From Christiangramia forsetii KT0803 (GTDB taxonomy: Bacteria; Bacteroidota; Bacteroidia; Flavobacteriales; Flavobacteriaceae): a DNA stretch of 64,000 nt. Numbering within the stretch: the stretch's first letter is position 1; the number at the start of each line of letters is the position of its first letter. A program made the position numbers and the translations under genes. Below, in pieces: positions 44,698 to 53,267 of the stretch. The DNA lies in the NCBI RefSeq assembly GCF_000060345.1, contig NC_008571.1, positions 868,001 through 932,000 on the forward strand, given 5' to 3'. The notes beneath the pieces were generated by a model. The model was not told the DNA's origin and did not search any database. It saw only the letters and a list, made by a program, of their open reading frames with translations.

Positions 44698-45953
44698 AAT
44701 TACTCAATTACACCTCTAAATATTTTGCCTGGCTGTTATTCTTTGTATTAACTGGATGGGCGGTTATTTTCTATTTTCAGATGTTAGATGAGATCTATGA
44801 TAGTATGGATGATGGTCTGGAAAACCAAAAGATGCTGGTAATTAGAAATGCCAGGCAAAGGGATACTGTGCAAACCAAAACAGATTTTGGCGATGGGTAT
44901 TTTACTTTGCATGAAATTAGTGAATCTACAGCCCTGAAATTTAAGGATTCCTACCGCGATACTCTGATGTATATGCAAAATGAAAAGGATTTTGAACCGG
45001 TTCGTTTGCTGGAAAGTGTTTTTAAACGGGAAGATCAATATTATAAAGTTAAGATCATCACGTCTATGGTAGAGGAAGACGACCTGGTAGAAGATCTTCT
45101 TTTTTCCATAATATGGTTATATGTTGGCTTGATCTTAAGTATCCTGATCTTAAATAATCTTATCCTGAAGAAAGTTTGGAATCCCTTCTACAAGCTGATT
45201 GAAAATCTGAAGAATTTCAAAATTGAAAATGATTCTAAAATAGAACTGGAAAACTCAAAAATAGACGAGTTCAATACCCTTAATGAAAATATAGAAAATT
45301 TAATAACAAAGTCGGTAAAAAGTTACCAGGATCAAAAACAGTTTATAGAAAATGCATCACATGAATTACAAACCCCTATAGCGATAAGTATCAATAAGCT
45401 GGAGTTATTATTAGAAGATAACGATCTAAAGGTTTCCCAGGCGAATAGAATAGTTACGGTAATAGAAAACCTGGAGCGTCTATCAAGGTTTAACCAGTCT
45501 CTTTTGCTATTATCTAAAATAGAGAACAAGCAGTTTACGGAGCTTCAGGAAGTAAATTTTAATCAATTAACTCAAAAAATTGTTGATAATTTTGAAGATC
45601 TGCTCCATCATAAAAATGTTGATATTATAATTGAAAATATTGAAGATCTAAAATTTTCTATGAATCCGGATCTGGCACAAATTCTTTTAACCAATCTCAT
45701 AAAAAATTCTATACTTCATAATTCTGATTCAGCTAATATAAAGATCAGCCTAAGATCCCATTCCTGGCAAATTTCAAACAAAGGAAGCCATACTTTAGAG
45801 GAACAGGATCTTTTTACCCGTTTTCAGAAAGTAAATGATACTTCAAGTTCTTCAGGTCTGGGGCTGGCAATCTCAAAGGCCATCGCAGATACCTATCAGC
45901 TCAAACTTTCTTATATATACCGGGAAGTACATATTTTCAAAATAGATTTTTAG
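44694..45953 (+). CDS. Sensor histidine kinase
   Basis: A protein of 419 residues starting at TTG 44694, which overlaps the regulator's TGA by 3 bases. Transmembrane helices near 12-28 and 137-160 enclose a periplasmic sensor of about 110 residues. The HisKA box has phospho-acceptor His223 in NASHELQTPIAISI, followed by the ATPase with LLTNLIKNSILHNSD (N box) and SSGLGLAISKAIADTY (G box). The signal is unknown; the next genes (PepSY-like lipoprotein, SdiA-regulated type protein, VTT protein) are likely targets. Confidence 0.9.
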   Translation: MKLLNYTSKYFAWLLFFVLTGWAVIFYFQMLDEIYDSMDDGLENQKMLVIRNARQRDTVQTKTDFGDGYFTLHEISESTALKFKDSYRDTLMYMQNEKDFEPVRLLESVFKREDQYYKVKIITSMVEEDDLVEDLLFSIIWLYVGLILSILILNNLILKKVWNPFYKLIENLKNFKIENDSKIELENSKIDEFNTLNENIENLITKSVKSYQDQKQFIENASHELQTPIAISINKLELLLEDNDLKVSQANRIVTVIENLERLSRFNQSLLLLSKIENKQFTELQEVNFNQLTQKIVDNFEDLLHHKNVDIIIENIEDLKFSMNPDLAQILLTNLIKNSILHNSDSANIKISLRSHSWQISNKGSHTLEEQDLFTRFQKVNDTSSSSGLGLAISKAIADTYQLKLSYIYREVHIFKIDF

Positions 45954-46024
45954 AAGCTCACCTAACCAATTCCAGATTCTTTACAGTTTTCAGTCTCATA
46001 TTTGTTCAAATTAAAAATTGAATT

Positions 46025-46471
46025 ATGAGAAAAATATTTTTTTTAAGCATGTTCGCGGCCTTTTTTATGACCGCATGTGCACAGGATGATAAGGCTAATT
46101 CAGAAATTCCTTCTGTAGTTTTAAACGCATTTGAATCCAGATTTGATAATCCTACCAATACCGATTGGGAAATGAACGGGCAGGATTATGAAGTAGAGTT
46201 TGATTTAAAAAATGTGGAACATACGGCACTTTTAAATGAGAGTGGAGAATTGTTCAAATACAAAAAAGACATCATGGAAACAGATCTTCCAGAGGCCGTA
46301 AGAACAGCACTTCAGAATGAGTTTTCAGATAAAAAATTTGATGATTTTGATTTGCTGGTAAGTGGTGATATGGAGTATTATCAAATTGAAATAGATGGAA
46401 CCTTAAGAGACAAGGAAGTTGTTTTTACTGCTTCAGGTGAAATGACTACAGAAATTCCAGTATGGGATTAA
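46025..46471 (+). CDS. PepSY-like (BLIP-like) lipoprotein
   Basis: A protein of 148 residues with lipobox MTAC (Cys18). The mature part has two PepSY-like units: IPSVVLNAFESRFDNPTNTD with WEMNGQDYEVEFDL, and LPEAVRTALQNEFSDKKFDD with YYQIEIDG. These repeats are found in exported proteins next to two-component systems in Bacteroidota and may bind metals or inhibit proteases. Its promoter region contains CATATTTG, one mismatch to the -7 consensus. The next gene overlaps or abuts it. Confidence 0.8.
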   Translation: MRKIFFLSMFAAFFMTACAQDDKANSEIPSVVLNAFESRFDNPTNTDWEMNGQDYEVEFDLKNVEHTALLNESGELFKYKKDIMETDLPEAVRTALQNEFSDKKFDDFDLLVSGDMEYYQIEIDGTLRDKEVVFTASGEMTTEIPVWD

Positions 46472-46482
46472 AGCAGAGTTTC

Positions 46483-47340
46483 ATGAAAATGAGCAGAGTA
46501 ATCATAGGAATCGTTGCAGCTGTGCTTGTACTCGCAGGCGTGGTTGCATTTTCCTTTAGCGAAAAATTTGAAAGTGGTATTTCTCCTGATGCTAAGGGCG
46601 AACGGGAATATACCATTAACAATCAATGGCGTCTTCCAAAAGTGCTGGAAGAGGTTTCGGGAATCCATTATTATACTCCTAATAAACTTGCCAGTATTCA
46701 GGATGAAGATGGAACGATCTTTATTTATGATCTGCAGAAAAAAGAAATAGAGCGGGAGATAGATTTTGCCGGAAGTGGAGATTATGAAGCCTTGACTGTA
46801 AAAGCTAAAGATGCTTATGTATTAAGAAGCGATGGAGTTCTTTTTGAAGTAAAAGATTTTTTAAGCAATCCTAAAACTATCAAGTATGAACCAGATTTAA
46901 AACATTCTGTCAATTTTGAAGGACTTTGTCTTAGTAAGGATTCAAAAAAACTATTAATGATTACCAAGGATGAAGATGTTAGTAACGGGATTAAGAATGT
47001 CTATAGTTTTGATCTTGCTTCCAAAAAATTCGATAAAACTATTCCTTTTAAGCTGGAAACCGAAAAGGGAATCTTCAAGGATTTTAAAGGCTCCTTCAGA
47101 CCTTCTGAAATTGAAATAAACCCGGAAACCGGTAAGTACTATGTTCTTGATGGTAAGAATCCAAGGTTGCTTATTCTTAATTCTTCATTTAAGGTATTAC
47201 GATTAATTTCTTTGGATGAGGGTGAATTTGCTCAACCTGAAGGTCTAAGTTTTGCCGAAGACGGCAGACTGTTTATTTCTAATGAAGCTGGAAAGAACAA
47301 TGCCAATATTCTGGAAATAATAATAAATCCGGAGAAGTAA
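46483..47340 (+). CDS. SdiA-regulated-family protein (membrane-anchored propeller)
   Basis: A protein of 285 residues from ATG 46483; an ATG at 46462 is in frame but lies before the stop of the previous gene and would add seven residues before the signal. One N-terminal helix (VIIGIVAAVLVLAGVVAF) anchors a periplasmic beta-propeller: VSGIHYYTPNKLASIQDEDG, GSGDYEALTV, FEGLCLSKDSKKLLMITKD, FRPSEIEINPETGKYYVLDG, AQPEGLSFAEDGRLFISNE. This is the SdiA-regulated domain, of unknown role. It shares one base with the next gene. Confidence 0.78.
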   Translation: MKMSRVIIGIVAAVLVLAGVVAFSFSEKFESGISPDAKGEREYTINNQWRLPKVLEEVSGIHYYTPNKLASIQDEDGTIFIYDLQKKEIEREIDFAGSGDYEALTVKAKDAYVLRSDGVLFEVKDFLSNPKTIKYEPDLKHSVNFEGLCLSKDSKKLLMITKDEDVSNGIKNVYSFDLASKKFDKTIPFKLETEKGIFKDFKGSFRPSEIEINPETGKYYVLDGKNPRLLILNSSFKVLRLISLDEGEFAQPEGLSFAEDGRLFISNEAGKNNANILEIIINPEK

Positions 47341-48044
47341 TGGATCATGTGATTACTAACGAAAAAAACATTAGTCAGAGTAAACTTCCTTTATATACAT
47401 CTCTGGCTATAGTAGCTTTGATCATTTCAGCTTACTTTTTTGTCCCTTCAGCGCAAAACTTTATGGATGAAGCATGGAGTGTGCTTACAAGTGGAAACAA
47501 TCAAAAGATCCAGCATTGGTTTAAAGGATTTGGCTGGATTGCGCCTATATTATTAATTCTGGCAATGGTATTCCAGATGTTTTTAATAGTGATTCCTACG
47601 ATTGCTTTAATGGTGGTAAGTATATTAGCTTACGGCCCGGTTTGGGGCAGTATCATTGCATTTATTGCTGTTTTTACGGCATCTAGTGTAGGATATGTTA
47701 TAGGTCATTATTTTGGACCGGGACTTGTAGAAAAGATCATAGGTCATAAATCTAAAAAGAAAGTGGCCGATTTTCTTGAAGATTATGGCTTTTGGGCAAT
47801 TTTCATTACCAGGTTAAATCCGTTTCTTTCTAATGATGCTATTAGTTTTGTTTGTGGGGTATTAAAAATGAGTTATAGAAAATTTATAACAGCGACGCTT
47901 ACTGGAATAGCTCCGTTGACAATATTCATTGCTATATTAGGTAAAAGCACTCAAGGATTAAAAACGGGTTTACTGTGGGGGTCTATTATTAGTTTACTGC
48001 TTTTTGGAGGCTTCGTTTACTGGGACAAGAAAATCAGGAAATAA
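47340..48044 (+). CDS. VTT-domain (TVP38/TMEM64, DedA-like) membrane protein
   Basis: A protein of 234 residues with five or six membrane helices. The VTT core reads AYGPVWGSIIAFIAVFTASS, then GYVIGHYFGPGLVEKIIG, FWAIFITRLNPFLSNDAISF and GVLKMSYRKFITATLTG. Such proteins are linked to lipid scrambling or flipping, including undecaprenyl phosphate recycling for some DedA members. The ATG uses the last base of the preceding stop. Last gene of the 44-48 kb group. Confidence 0.83.
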   Translation: MDHVITNEKNISQSKLPLYTSLAIVALIISAYFFVPSAQNFMDEAWSVLTSGNNQKIQHWFKGFGWIAPILLILAMVFQMFLIVIPTIALMVVSILAYGPVWGSIIAFIAVFTASSVGYVIGHYFGPGLVEKIIGHKSKKKVADFLEDYGFWAIFITRLNPFLSNDAISFVCGVLKMSYRKFITATLTGIAPLTIFIAILGKSTQGLKTGLLWGSIISLLLFGGFVYWDKKIRK

Positions 48045-48091
48045 AGTTATGATATAGACATTGCCTTCAATTAATATAATGTTGAAATAAG

Positions 48092-48121
48092 AAAAGCCCT
48101 GAGAAAATTCTCAGGGCTTTT
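48092..48121. terminator. Bidirectional terminator
   Basis: Arms AAAAGCCCTGAGAA and TTCTCAGGGCTTTT (48092-48105 and 48108-48121) are perfectly complementary. It serves the VTT gene and the convergent propeller lipoprotein gene. Confidence 0.88.
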
Positions 48122-48149
48122 AGGGTTACGTATTGGAATAAAAAATCTT

Positions 48150-50162
48150 CTAGTTATTATAAAGGTATAGAGATGATGCAGCTGCAAGATCATTACTTAC
48201 ATCTGGTGCAACATTTCCTGTTAAGTTTAGCGCATTAGAGAAGGCTAAAACTTTTCCATTTCCAACTTCAGCAATAAATACTGTGTTGGTTTTATGATCA
48301 TATGCAATATCAATAGGATTACCTAGCATGGTTGCAACACCAGCAACTCTTGTCTGGTCAGCTTGTGCAATCATTCCACCATCTGAAACAGCATCCAGTT
48401 TCATACTGAAATTTTCAATGATTTGGAATCCACCATCGTCTGTAGCATTCCCAGCATCTCCAATATCAGTCAATACCAATACATCATCAGCTTCGCTATA
48501 GTCAATACCATGTGTTCTAACAATTCCGCTAACCGTAATTCTTTTATCAGCGGTAATAGAACCGTCCATATCATTATCAAGGAAATCATTAAAAACTGCG
48601 ATATCACTAGATCCATCTACTACAGCAATAAGGTCACCACCTTTAAAAGTGATTCCCCAAACGTTGAATCCTGGATCTAAGGTACTTTCTAAAGTGAAAG
48701 AAGATCCATCAAAAGAATATACATAGAACATATGCATGTCATTGTCAGAAACAACTACATTATTTCCAAATACAGCAATCTCTCTCGGGCTTGCTAATTC
48801 AGCATCACCTGTAAAATCTGCGGTTACTGAACTTCCATCCATAGCTCCTGCAAAACCTGAATAATACTCTAGCATCATCCCAGATCTTGAAGCCTGGATA
48901 AGCGCATCATTAGTTGCTGAATAATATATTCCTTCAGAAGCACTTGATTCTGTCATTACAGTTTTAATGGTTGCACCTGTAGCATCATATACATTCAAAT
49001 TTCCGTTACCATTATTTGTAACATATAATTGAGTCATGGCATTAGCGGTAGCCGTACCTGTATTTCCATCGGTTTCATCACTTGAAAAATATATGGATGA
49101 AGCAGAGGTAAGATCCATGCTGTAAGAAGGGGCAAGGTCTCCACCATCTCCAATAGAAGTATAGCCAAGCACTTTTCCGTTTCCTATTTCTGAAATATAA
49201 ACAGCATCTTCTTCAGAATCATAAGCTACATCAATTGGATTTCCTAACATGGTAGAAGCTCCTGCAACTCTTGTTTGCATATCTAAGGTTAAAAGATCAC
49301 CATCTGAAAGCGCATCAAATTTAGTAGAAAAATCACTAATTACGTGAAAACCACCATCATCTGTTCCATTAGCCGCGTCTCCAATATCGGTCAAGACCAT
49401 CACGTCATCACTACCATCATAGGTAAGTCCGTGCGTTCTAACAATCCCTTCAACGGTAACTCTTTTAGATGGCATTAAAACTCCATCAGTTATATTAGAT
49501 TCGAAATCGTAAAATACTGCAAGGTCGCTACTCGCATCTACTACGGCATACAGATCTTCCCCTTTAAAGGTAATTCCCCATACTTTAAATGGCACTTCAA
49601 CGGTATTCATTAAAGAAAATCCGCTTCCATCATTGGAATACACATAAAATTTATTGGATCCGTTATCTGAAACTACATACGTTGACCCATTAACGGCCAA
49701 CTCTCTTGGACTTTCAAGATCTGCTGAACTACTATATGCAGGAGAGATTGAAGTATCTTCCATTAGCGTACTAATATCTGAATAAGCGTCTAATCGTAAA
49801 TCAGATCTTGATGCCTGTACAACGATGTCGTTTGCTGCATCATAGTAGATACCTTCGGCAGCCATGGCATCTGTTGTAAATGTAACCAGTGAATCGCCGG
49901 TAACACTATATTTACTTATATTTCCGTTTTCATTGTTAGTCACATAAAGTTCTGCACGTCTTCCTGCTTCTACTTCACAAGGTTCGCAAGAAGTTCCTCC
50001 GCAGTCAACTCCTGTTTCATCTCCATTCATCACTCCGTCTGTACATGTTGCCACTTCTGGCATATCATCAATATTGTCATCATCATCAGAGCATGATGCA
50101 AGAAGAAAGATGAATAAAAATGCTAATCCGAAATGGGTAATCTTAAAATTAGTCGTCTTCAT
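48150..50162 (-). CDS. Lipoprotein with cysteine motif and duplicated beta-propeller
   Basis: A protein of 670 residues from ATG 50162 (an in-frame start at 50204 would precede the signal). Lipobox LASC (Cys24) is followed by an Asp-rich tether and a four-cysteine motif ATCTDGVMNGDETGVDCGG with TSCEPC at about 39-62, a common linker in exported Bacteroidota proteins. The rest is two homologous halves: A (about 71-360) begins AELYVTNNENGNISKYSV and B (about 378-670) begins TQLYVTNNGNGNLNVYDA. Both contain VWGITFKG, RTHG, VLTDIGDA, DDGGF, TRVAG and TMLGNPID. Likely a surface propeller; ligand unknown. Confidence 0.8.
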   Translation of the reverse strand: MKTTNFKITHFGLAFLFIFLLASCSDDDDNIDDMPEVATCTDGVMNGDETGVDCGGTSCEPCEVEAGRRAELYVTNNENGNISKYSVTGDSLVTFTTDAMAAEGIYYDAANDIVVQASRSDLRLDAYSDISTLMEDTSISPAYSSSADLESPRELAVNGSTYVVSDNGSNKFYVYSNDGSGFSLMNTVEVPFKVWGITFKGEDLYAVVDASSDLAVFYDFESNITDGVLMPSKRVTVEGIVRTHGLTYDGSDDVMVLTDIGDAANGTDDGGFHVISDFSTKFDALSDGDLLTLDMQTRVAGASTMLGNPIDVAYDSEEDAVYISEIGNGKVLGYTSIGDGGDLAPSYSMDLTSASSIYFSSDETDGNTGTATANAMTQLYVTNNGNGNLNVYDATGATIKTVMTESSASEGIYYSATNDALIQASRSGMMLEYYSGFAGAMDGSSVTADFTGDAELASPREIAVFGNNVVVSDNDMHMFYVYSFDGSSFTLESTLDPGFNVWGITFKGGDLIAVVDGSSDIAVFNDFLDNDMDGSITADKRITVSGIVRTHGIDYSEADDVLVLTDIGDAGNATDDGGFQIIENFSMKLDAVSDGGMIAQADQTRVAGVATMLGNPIDIAYDHKTNTVFIAEVGNGKVLAFSNALNLTGNVAPDVSNDLAAASSLYLYNN

Positions 50163-50400
50163 AATTAAATTTAATTGGTTTACGCTGAAACTTACGGTTC
50201 TCAATAGCTTCTAGATGTGAAAGAAACCCGAAACCTTTGTTAAAGAAACCCAAAACTCAAAATGCTACTAGTTTGATAACAGAGATTTTAATTTATAAAT
50301 TTCCTGTAAAATATTCTGAATCAATTTGTTATATCTAAAATTTCTTAAATGGTGATTCAGATGTTCAAATTGTACTAAATATGATATTTTAAAATTTATA

Positions 50401-50418
50401 TGTAAACAAAACTTTACA
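50401..50418. promoter_or_regulatory. Operator dyad 1 (TGTAAA-N6-TTTACA)
   Basis: A perfect 6+6 bp inverted repeat with a CAAAAC spacer. Its right ten bases AAACTTTACA are identical to those of dyad 2, whose start is 40 bp downstream, close to four helical turns. Confidence 0.75.
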
Positions 50419-50440
50419 TATTTAAAATTTATTCTATATT

Positions 50441-50458
50441 TGTAAAATAAACTTTACA
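50441..50458. promoter_or_regulatory. Operator dyad 2 (TGTAAA-N6-TTTACA)
   Basis: A second perfect inverted repeat with an ATAAAC spacer. It overlaps the last two bases of the -7 box and the expected start of transcription. Confidence 0.75.
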
Positions 50459-50480
50459 ATAAATCAAAACAACTTTACTT

Positions 50481-50891
50481 ATGAGAGCTAAAGAAAGTCA
50501 TTGTGAACAACGAAAAGCTAAGATTAGAGATCTGGCTATTTGGACAGGTATATGGACTATTAGTGTGGCGGTAGTGACGTTTGGAGCAAAATTTATTTGG
50601 GACTATAATACGATAGCAACAATTATCGCAATTTTGGTCTCTACGATTTCCGGAATTGGAATGATTCGTTCTAATATCAGGTATTTAATGGCGCTGGATG
50701 AGCTTCAAAGAAAAATCCAGATGGATGCTATGGGAATAGCCCTTGGAGTTGCATTAGTTGGTGGAATTAGCTATTCCATGCTAGATACTACCAATATTAT
50801 TTCTCAAGATGCTGAGATCTCTTTCCTCATTATTCTAATAGGTTTAAGTTATTTTGGGGCGGTATTAATTGGAAATGCACGTTACAAATGA
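50481..50891 (+). CDS. Small four-helix membrane protein, partner of the Cro-type regulator
   Basis: A protein of 136 residues with hydrophobic helices near 18-38, 43-61, 82-100 and 109-128. Between helices 2 and 3 lies the polar loop RYLMALDELQRKIQMDAMGI. The arrangement resembles small membrane proteins paired with short XRE regulators in many bacteria; the function is unknown. The regulator gene overlaps its stop by 4 bp, so the two form one transcript from the dyad-flanked promoter. Confidence 0.7.
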   Translation: MRAKESHCEQRKAKIRDLAIWTGIWTISVAVVTFGAKFIWDYNTIATIIAILVSTISGIGMIRSNIRYLMALDELQRKIQMDAMGIALGVALVGGISYSMLDTTNIISQDAEISFLIILIGLSYFGAVLIGNARYK

Positions 50892-51082
50892 AAAACAGAC
50901 TCAAAGTACTGCGTGCCGAATATAATATGACCCAGGCACAACTGGCAGATGAAACAGGGGTTTCCAGGCAAACCATCAATGCGATCGAAAAAGGTAAATT
51001 TGATCCCAGTTTACCATTGGCATTTAGATTTTCCAGACTTTTCAAATTGAAGATCGAGGAAATATTTGATGATGAGGAATAA
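50888..51082 (+). CDS. Short XRE/Cro-family transcriptional regulator
   Basis: A protein of 64 residues that is essentially one helix-turn-helix: RLKVLRAEYNMTQAQLADET, then GVSRQTINAIEKGKFDPSL, and the tail FKLKIEEIFDDEE. This YozG-like class binds short dyads as a dimer. The two TGTAAA-N6-TTTACA dyads at its own promoter are the natural candidates for autoregulation. No toxin-like domain is present in the partner, so I do not call it a toxin-antitoxin pair. Confidence 0.88.
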   Translation: MKNRLKVLRAEYNMTQAQLADETGVSRQTINAIEKGKFDPSLPLAFRFSRLFKLKIEEIFDDEE

Positions 51083-51218
51083 TCAGGCTGTATTAAAATC
51101 AGAATTCACTTATTTCTTGAATGGATAATTCCCTGTTTTCCAAATAATCAATTATTTTTCATTCTTTTGCACCACTTTAGTTTGAATTAAAGAAAGATAA
51201 GCCTCATATCTGTAACCC

Positions 51219-53267
51219 ATGAAATCTAAAACCAATTCTGTAAACAGTATATTCCTATATAATATTAGAAGAGCTACTACTGCATTCACAGGCTTTGCCT
51301 TAATTTTTCTTATTTTCCTGTTTATACTCAGTGGAGTAGAGGTAAGCCTGGGAATAGCAAATCATACGGTCGAAAATGGATTTTCAGATCTTTTTTTGTG
51401 GAGTTGCCTTGAAGATCTAAAGTTCTTTTTCACCTGGCTTTTACCTGCTTATCTTATTTTTTCCATTTTATATTTACTAAGTAAACAGATTGCCAGATTT
51501 TCATTTATAATATTTAGCATTGTATTTTTCCTGGGGCAACTTGGTCTTGTTTTTTACTTTAACACCACGCTTTTAATGCTGGGAAGTGATATTTTCGGGT
51601 ATTCAACCGATGAAATAATGCAGACAGTTGGTGCTTCAGGTACCTTGAGCTTAACTCCAGTACTTATATTCATCGTTGTGGTAACAGGTTTGGTTGCTTC
51701 GCTATTCTATCTGCCTAAAAAACTTAATTTTGGGATTATATTTCCTTCTGTATTAGTATTATTTTCAGTTGTATTCATACTTTTTGGAGCTTCTGAAAAG
51801 TTAATTACTGCGGACTTAAATTCAGATTTTGAAACAAATTTAATTAAGAATAAATCCCAGCATTTCTTTTCTGAAACGTACGCTTACCTTGATCCAGATC
51901 TTTATGAAACCGATATTTATGCTGAAAGTTACCTGGGGGAATTCTTTTCAAAATATGCCAATGCAGAGCCTATAGAATATCTGGATGATCCAGATTACCC
52001 ATTTTTGCATAAGGAATTGAAGAGTGATGTGCTTTCTCCATTTTTCGACACACAGGAAAAGGCACCAAATATCGTAATTATCCTTGTGGAAGGACTGGGA
52101 AGGGCCTTCACGAATCGCGGTGCTTATTTAGGCAACTTTACACCATACCTGGATTCTCTTTCTACAGAAAGTCTTTACTGGTCAAATTTCTTAAGTAATG
52201 GCGGTCGTACCTTTGCCGTGCTACCTTCACTGCTTGGTTCTTTGCCATTTTCAGAAAATGGTTTTCTGGAGATGAAAGATAAAATGCCAAATCAAATTTC
52301 CCTTCTGAATCTTCTTAAAAAGAATGGCTATAGAACATCCTTTTATTATGGAGGAAATTCTGAATTTGATAAAATGGACATGTACTTAAAAAAGAACAGG
52401 ATAGACCAAATTATTGATGAAAATGATTTCCCGTCTTCCTATAAAAAGATACCGGCTTCCAATTCTGGGTTTACATGGGGTTATGGCGATAAGGAATTGT
52501 TCAGGTACTATTTAAATACTAAATCAGGGGAAGATAATCAACCCAGATTAGACGTGTTACTTACCGTTAGCACCCATGATCCTTTTCTCATTGATGAAAC
52601 TGAAAAGTATACTCAAAAATTTGAGAATAGAATGACTGAGTTTGGTTTTAGTGAAGGGAAAAAAAGTGACTATAGAAATTACACCAGGCAATATACCAGT
52701 GTCCTTTTTGCAGATGACGCGATTAAAGATTTTATAGAGACTTATAAAAAGAGGGACGATTTTGAAAATACAATTTTCATCATAACCGGGGATCATAGGA
52801 TTCCGGAGATACCCATGGCTTCAAAAATTGATCGTTATCACGTACCCTTACTTATTTATTCGCCTATGATAAACCGGCCTGCAGAATTTGAATCTGTTTC
52901 TTCCCATTTTGATATTGCACCGAGTTTAATCTCATTTTTGGAAAATAATTATAAAGTAAAGTCTCCTAAAATAAACAGTTTCGTGGGCCGGGGGCTGGAT
53001 ACGACCAGGAATTTTCAGAATATTCATCAAATTCCTTTAATGCAGACTAAAACAGATCTAATTGATTTTGTAATGGGGGAATATCATTTAAATGGAGATG
53101 ACCTGTATCATTTAACCCGTGAATTCAAAGAAGAGATCGTTAAAGACCCTGCTAAAGTAGAAGAAATCAGGAATGGATTTAATCAGTTCAGAAGAAAGAA
53201 TTCAGAGATCGTGAATGGTAAGAGAATTTTACCGGATTCTATTATTGAAAAATATACGATTAACTAG
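51219..53267 (+). CDS. LtaS-like membrane phosphotransferase / sulfatase-family protein
   Basis: A protein of 682 residues with five N-terminal membrane helices (about 17-40, 65-88, 90-115, 145-166, 172-192) and a periplasmic alkaline-phosphatase-fold domain (about 285-590). The four residues that bind metal and act as nucleophile in lipoteichoic acid synthase have counterparts: Glu291 in IILVEGLGR, Thr331 in NGGRTFAV, Asp525 and His526 in ITGDHRIPE. Gram-negative relatives transfer phosphoglycerol or phosphoethanolamine to glycans or act as sulfatases. Its 3' end overlaps the convergent unknown gene by 4 bp. A role in decorating the polysaccharide of the neighbouring locus is inference. Confidence 0.83.
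   Translation: MKSKTNSVNSIFLYNIRRATTAFTGFALIFLIFLFILSGVEVSLGIANHTVENGFSDLFLWSCLEDLKFFFTWLLPAYLIFSILYLLSKQIARFSFIIFSIVFFLGQLGLVFYFNTTLLMLGSDIFGYSTDEIMQTVGASGTLSLTPVLIFIVVVTGLVASLFYLPKKLNFGIIFPSVLVLFSVVFILFGASEKLITADLNSDFETNLIKNKSQHFFSETYAYLDPDLYETDIYAESYLGEFFSKYANAEPIEYLDDPDYPFLHKELKSDVLSPFFDTQEKAPNIVIILVEGLGRAFTNRGAYLGNFTPYLDSLSTESLYWSNFLSNGGRTFAVLPSLLGSLPFSENGFLEMKDKMPNQISLLNLLKKNGYRTSFYYGGNSEFDKMDMYLKKNRIDQIIDENDFPSSYKKIPASNSGFTWGYGDKELFRYYLNTKSGEDNQPRLDVLLTVSTHDPFLIDETEKYTQKFENRMTEFGFSEGKKSDYRNYTRQYTSVLFADDAIKDFIETYKKRDDFENTIFIITGDHRIPEIPMASKIDRYHVPLLIYSPMINRPAEFESVSSHFDIAPSLISFLENNYKVKSPKINSFVGRGLDTTRNFQNIHQIPLMQTKTDLIDFVMGEYHLNGDDLYHLTREFKEEIVKDPAKVEEIRNGFNQFRRKNSEIVNGKRILPDSIIEKYTIN

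Larger units (their letters stand above)
50163..50480. promoter_or_regulatory. Regulatory gap of 318 bp with the promoter of the membrane protein/Cro-type regulator pair
   Basis: The left two thirds are AT-rich without visible features. The right end holds a -7 box TATATTTG at 50435-50442 and two operator dyads. The first dyad covers the position expected for the -33 element; the second overlaps the end of the -7 box. Confidence 0.65.

Noticed and set aside
50481-51082. Membrane protein and Cro-type regulator as a toxin-antitoxin pair
   Set aside because: The membrane protein has no known toxin signature and is larger than small hydrophobic toxins; a sensor-regulator pair fits better.
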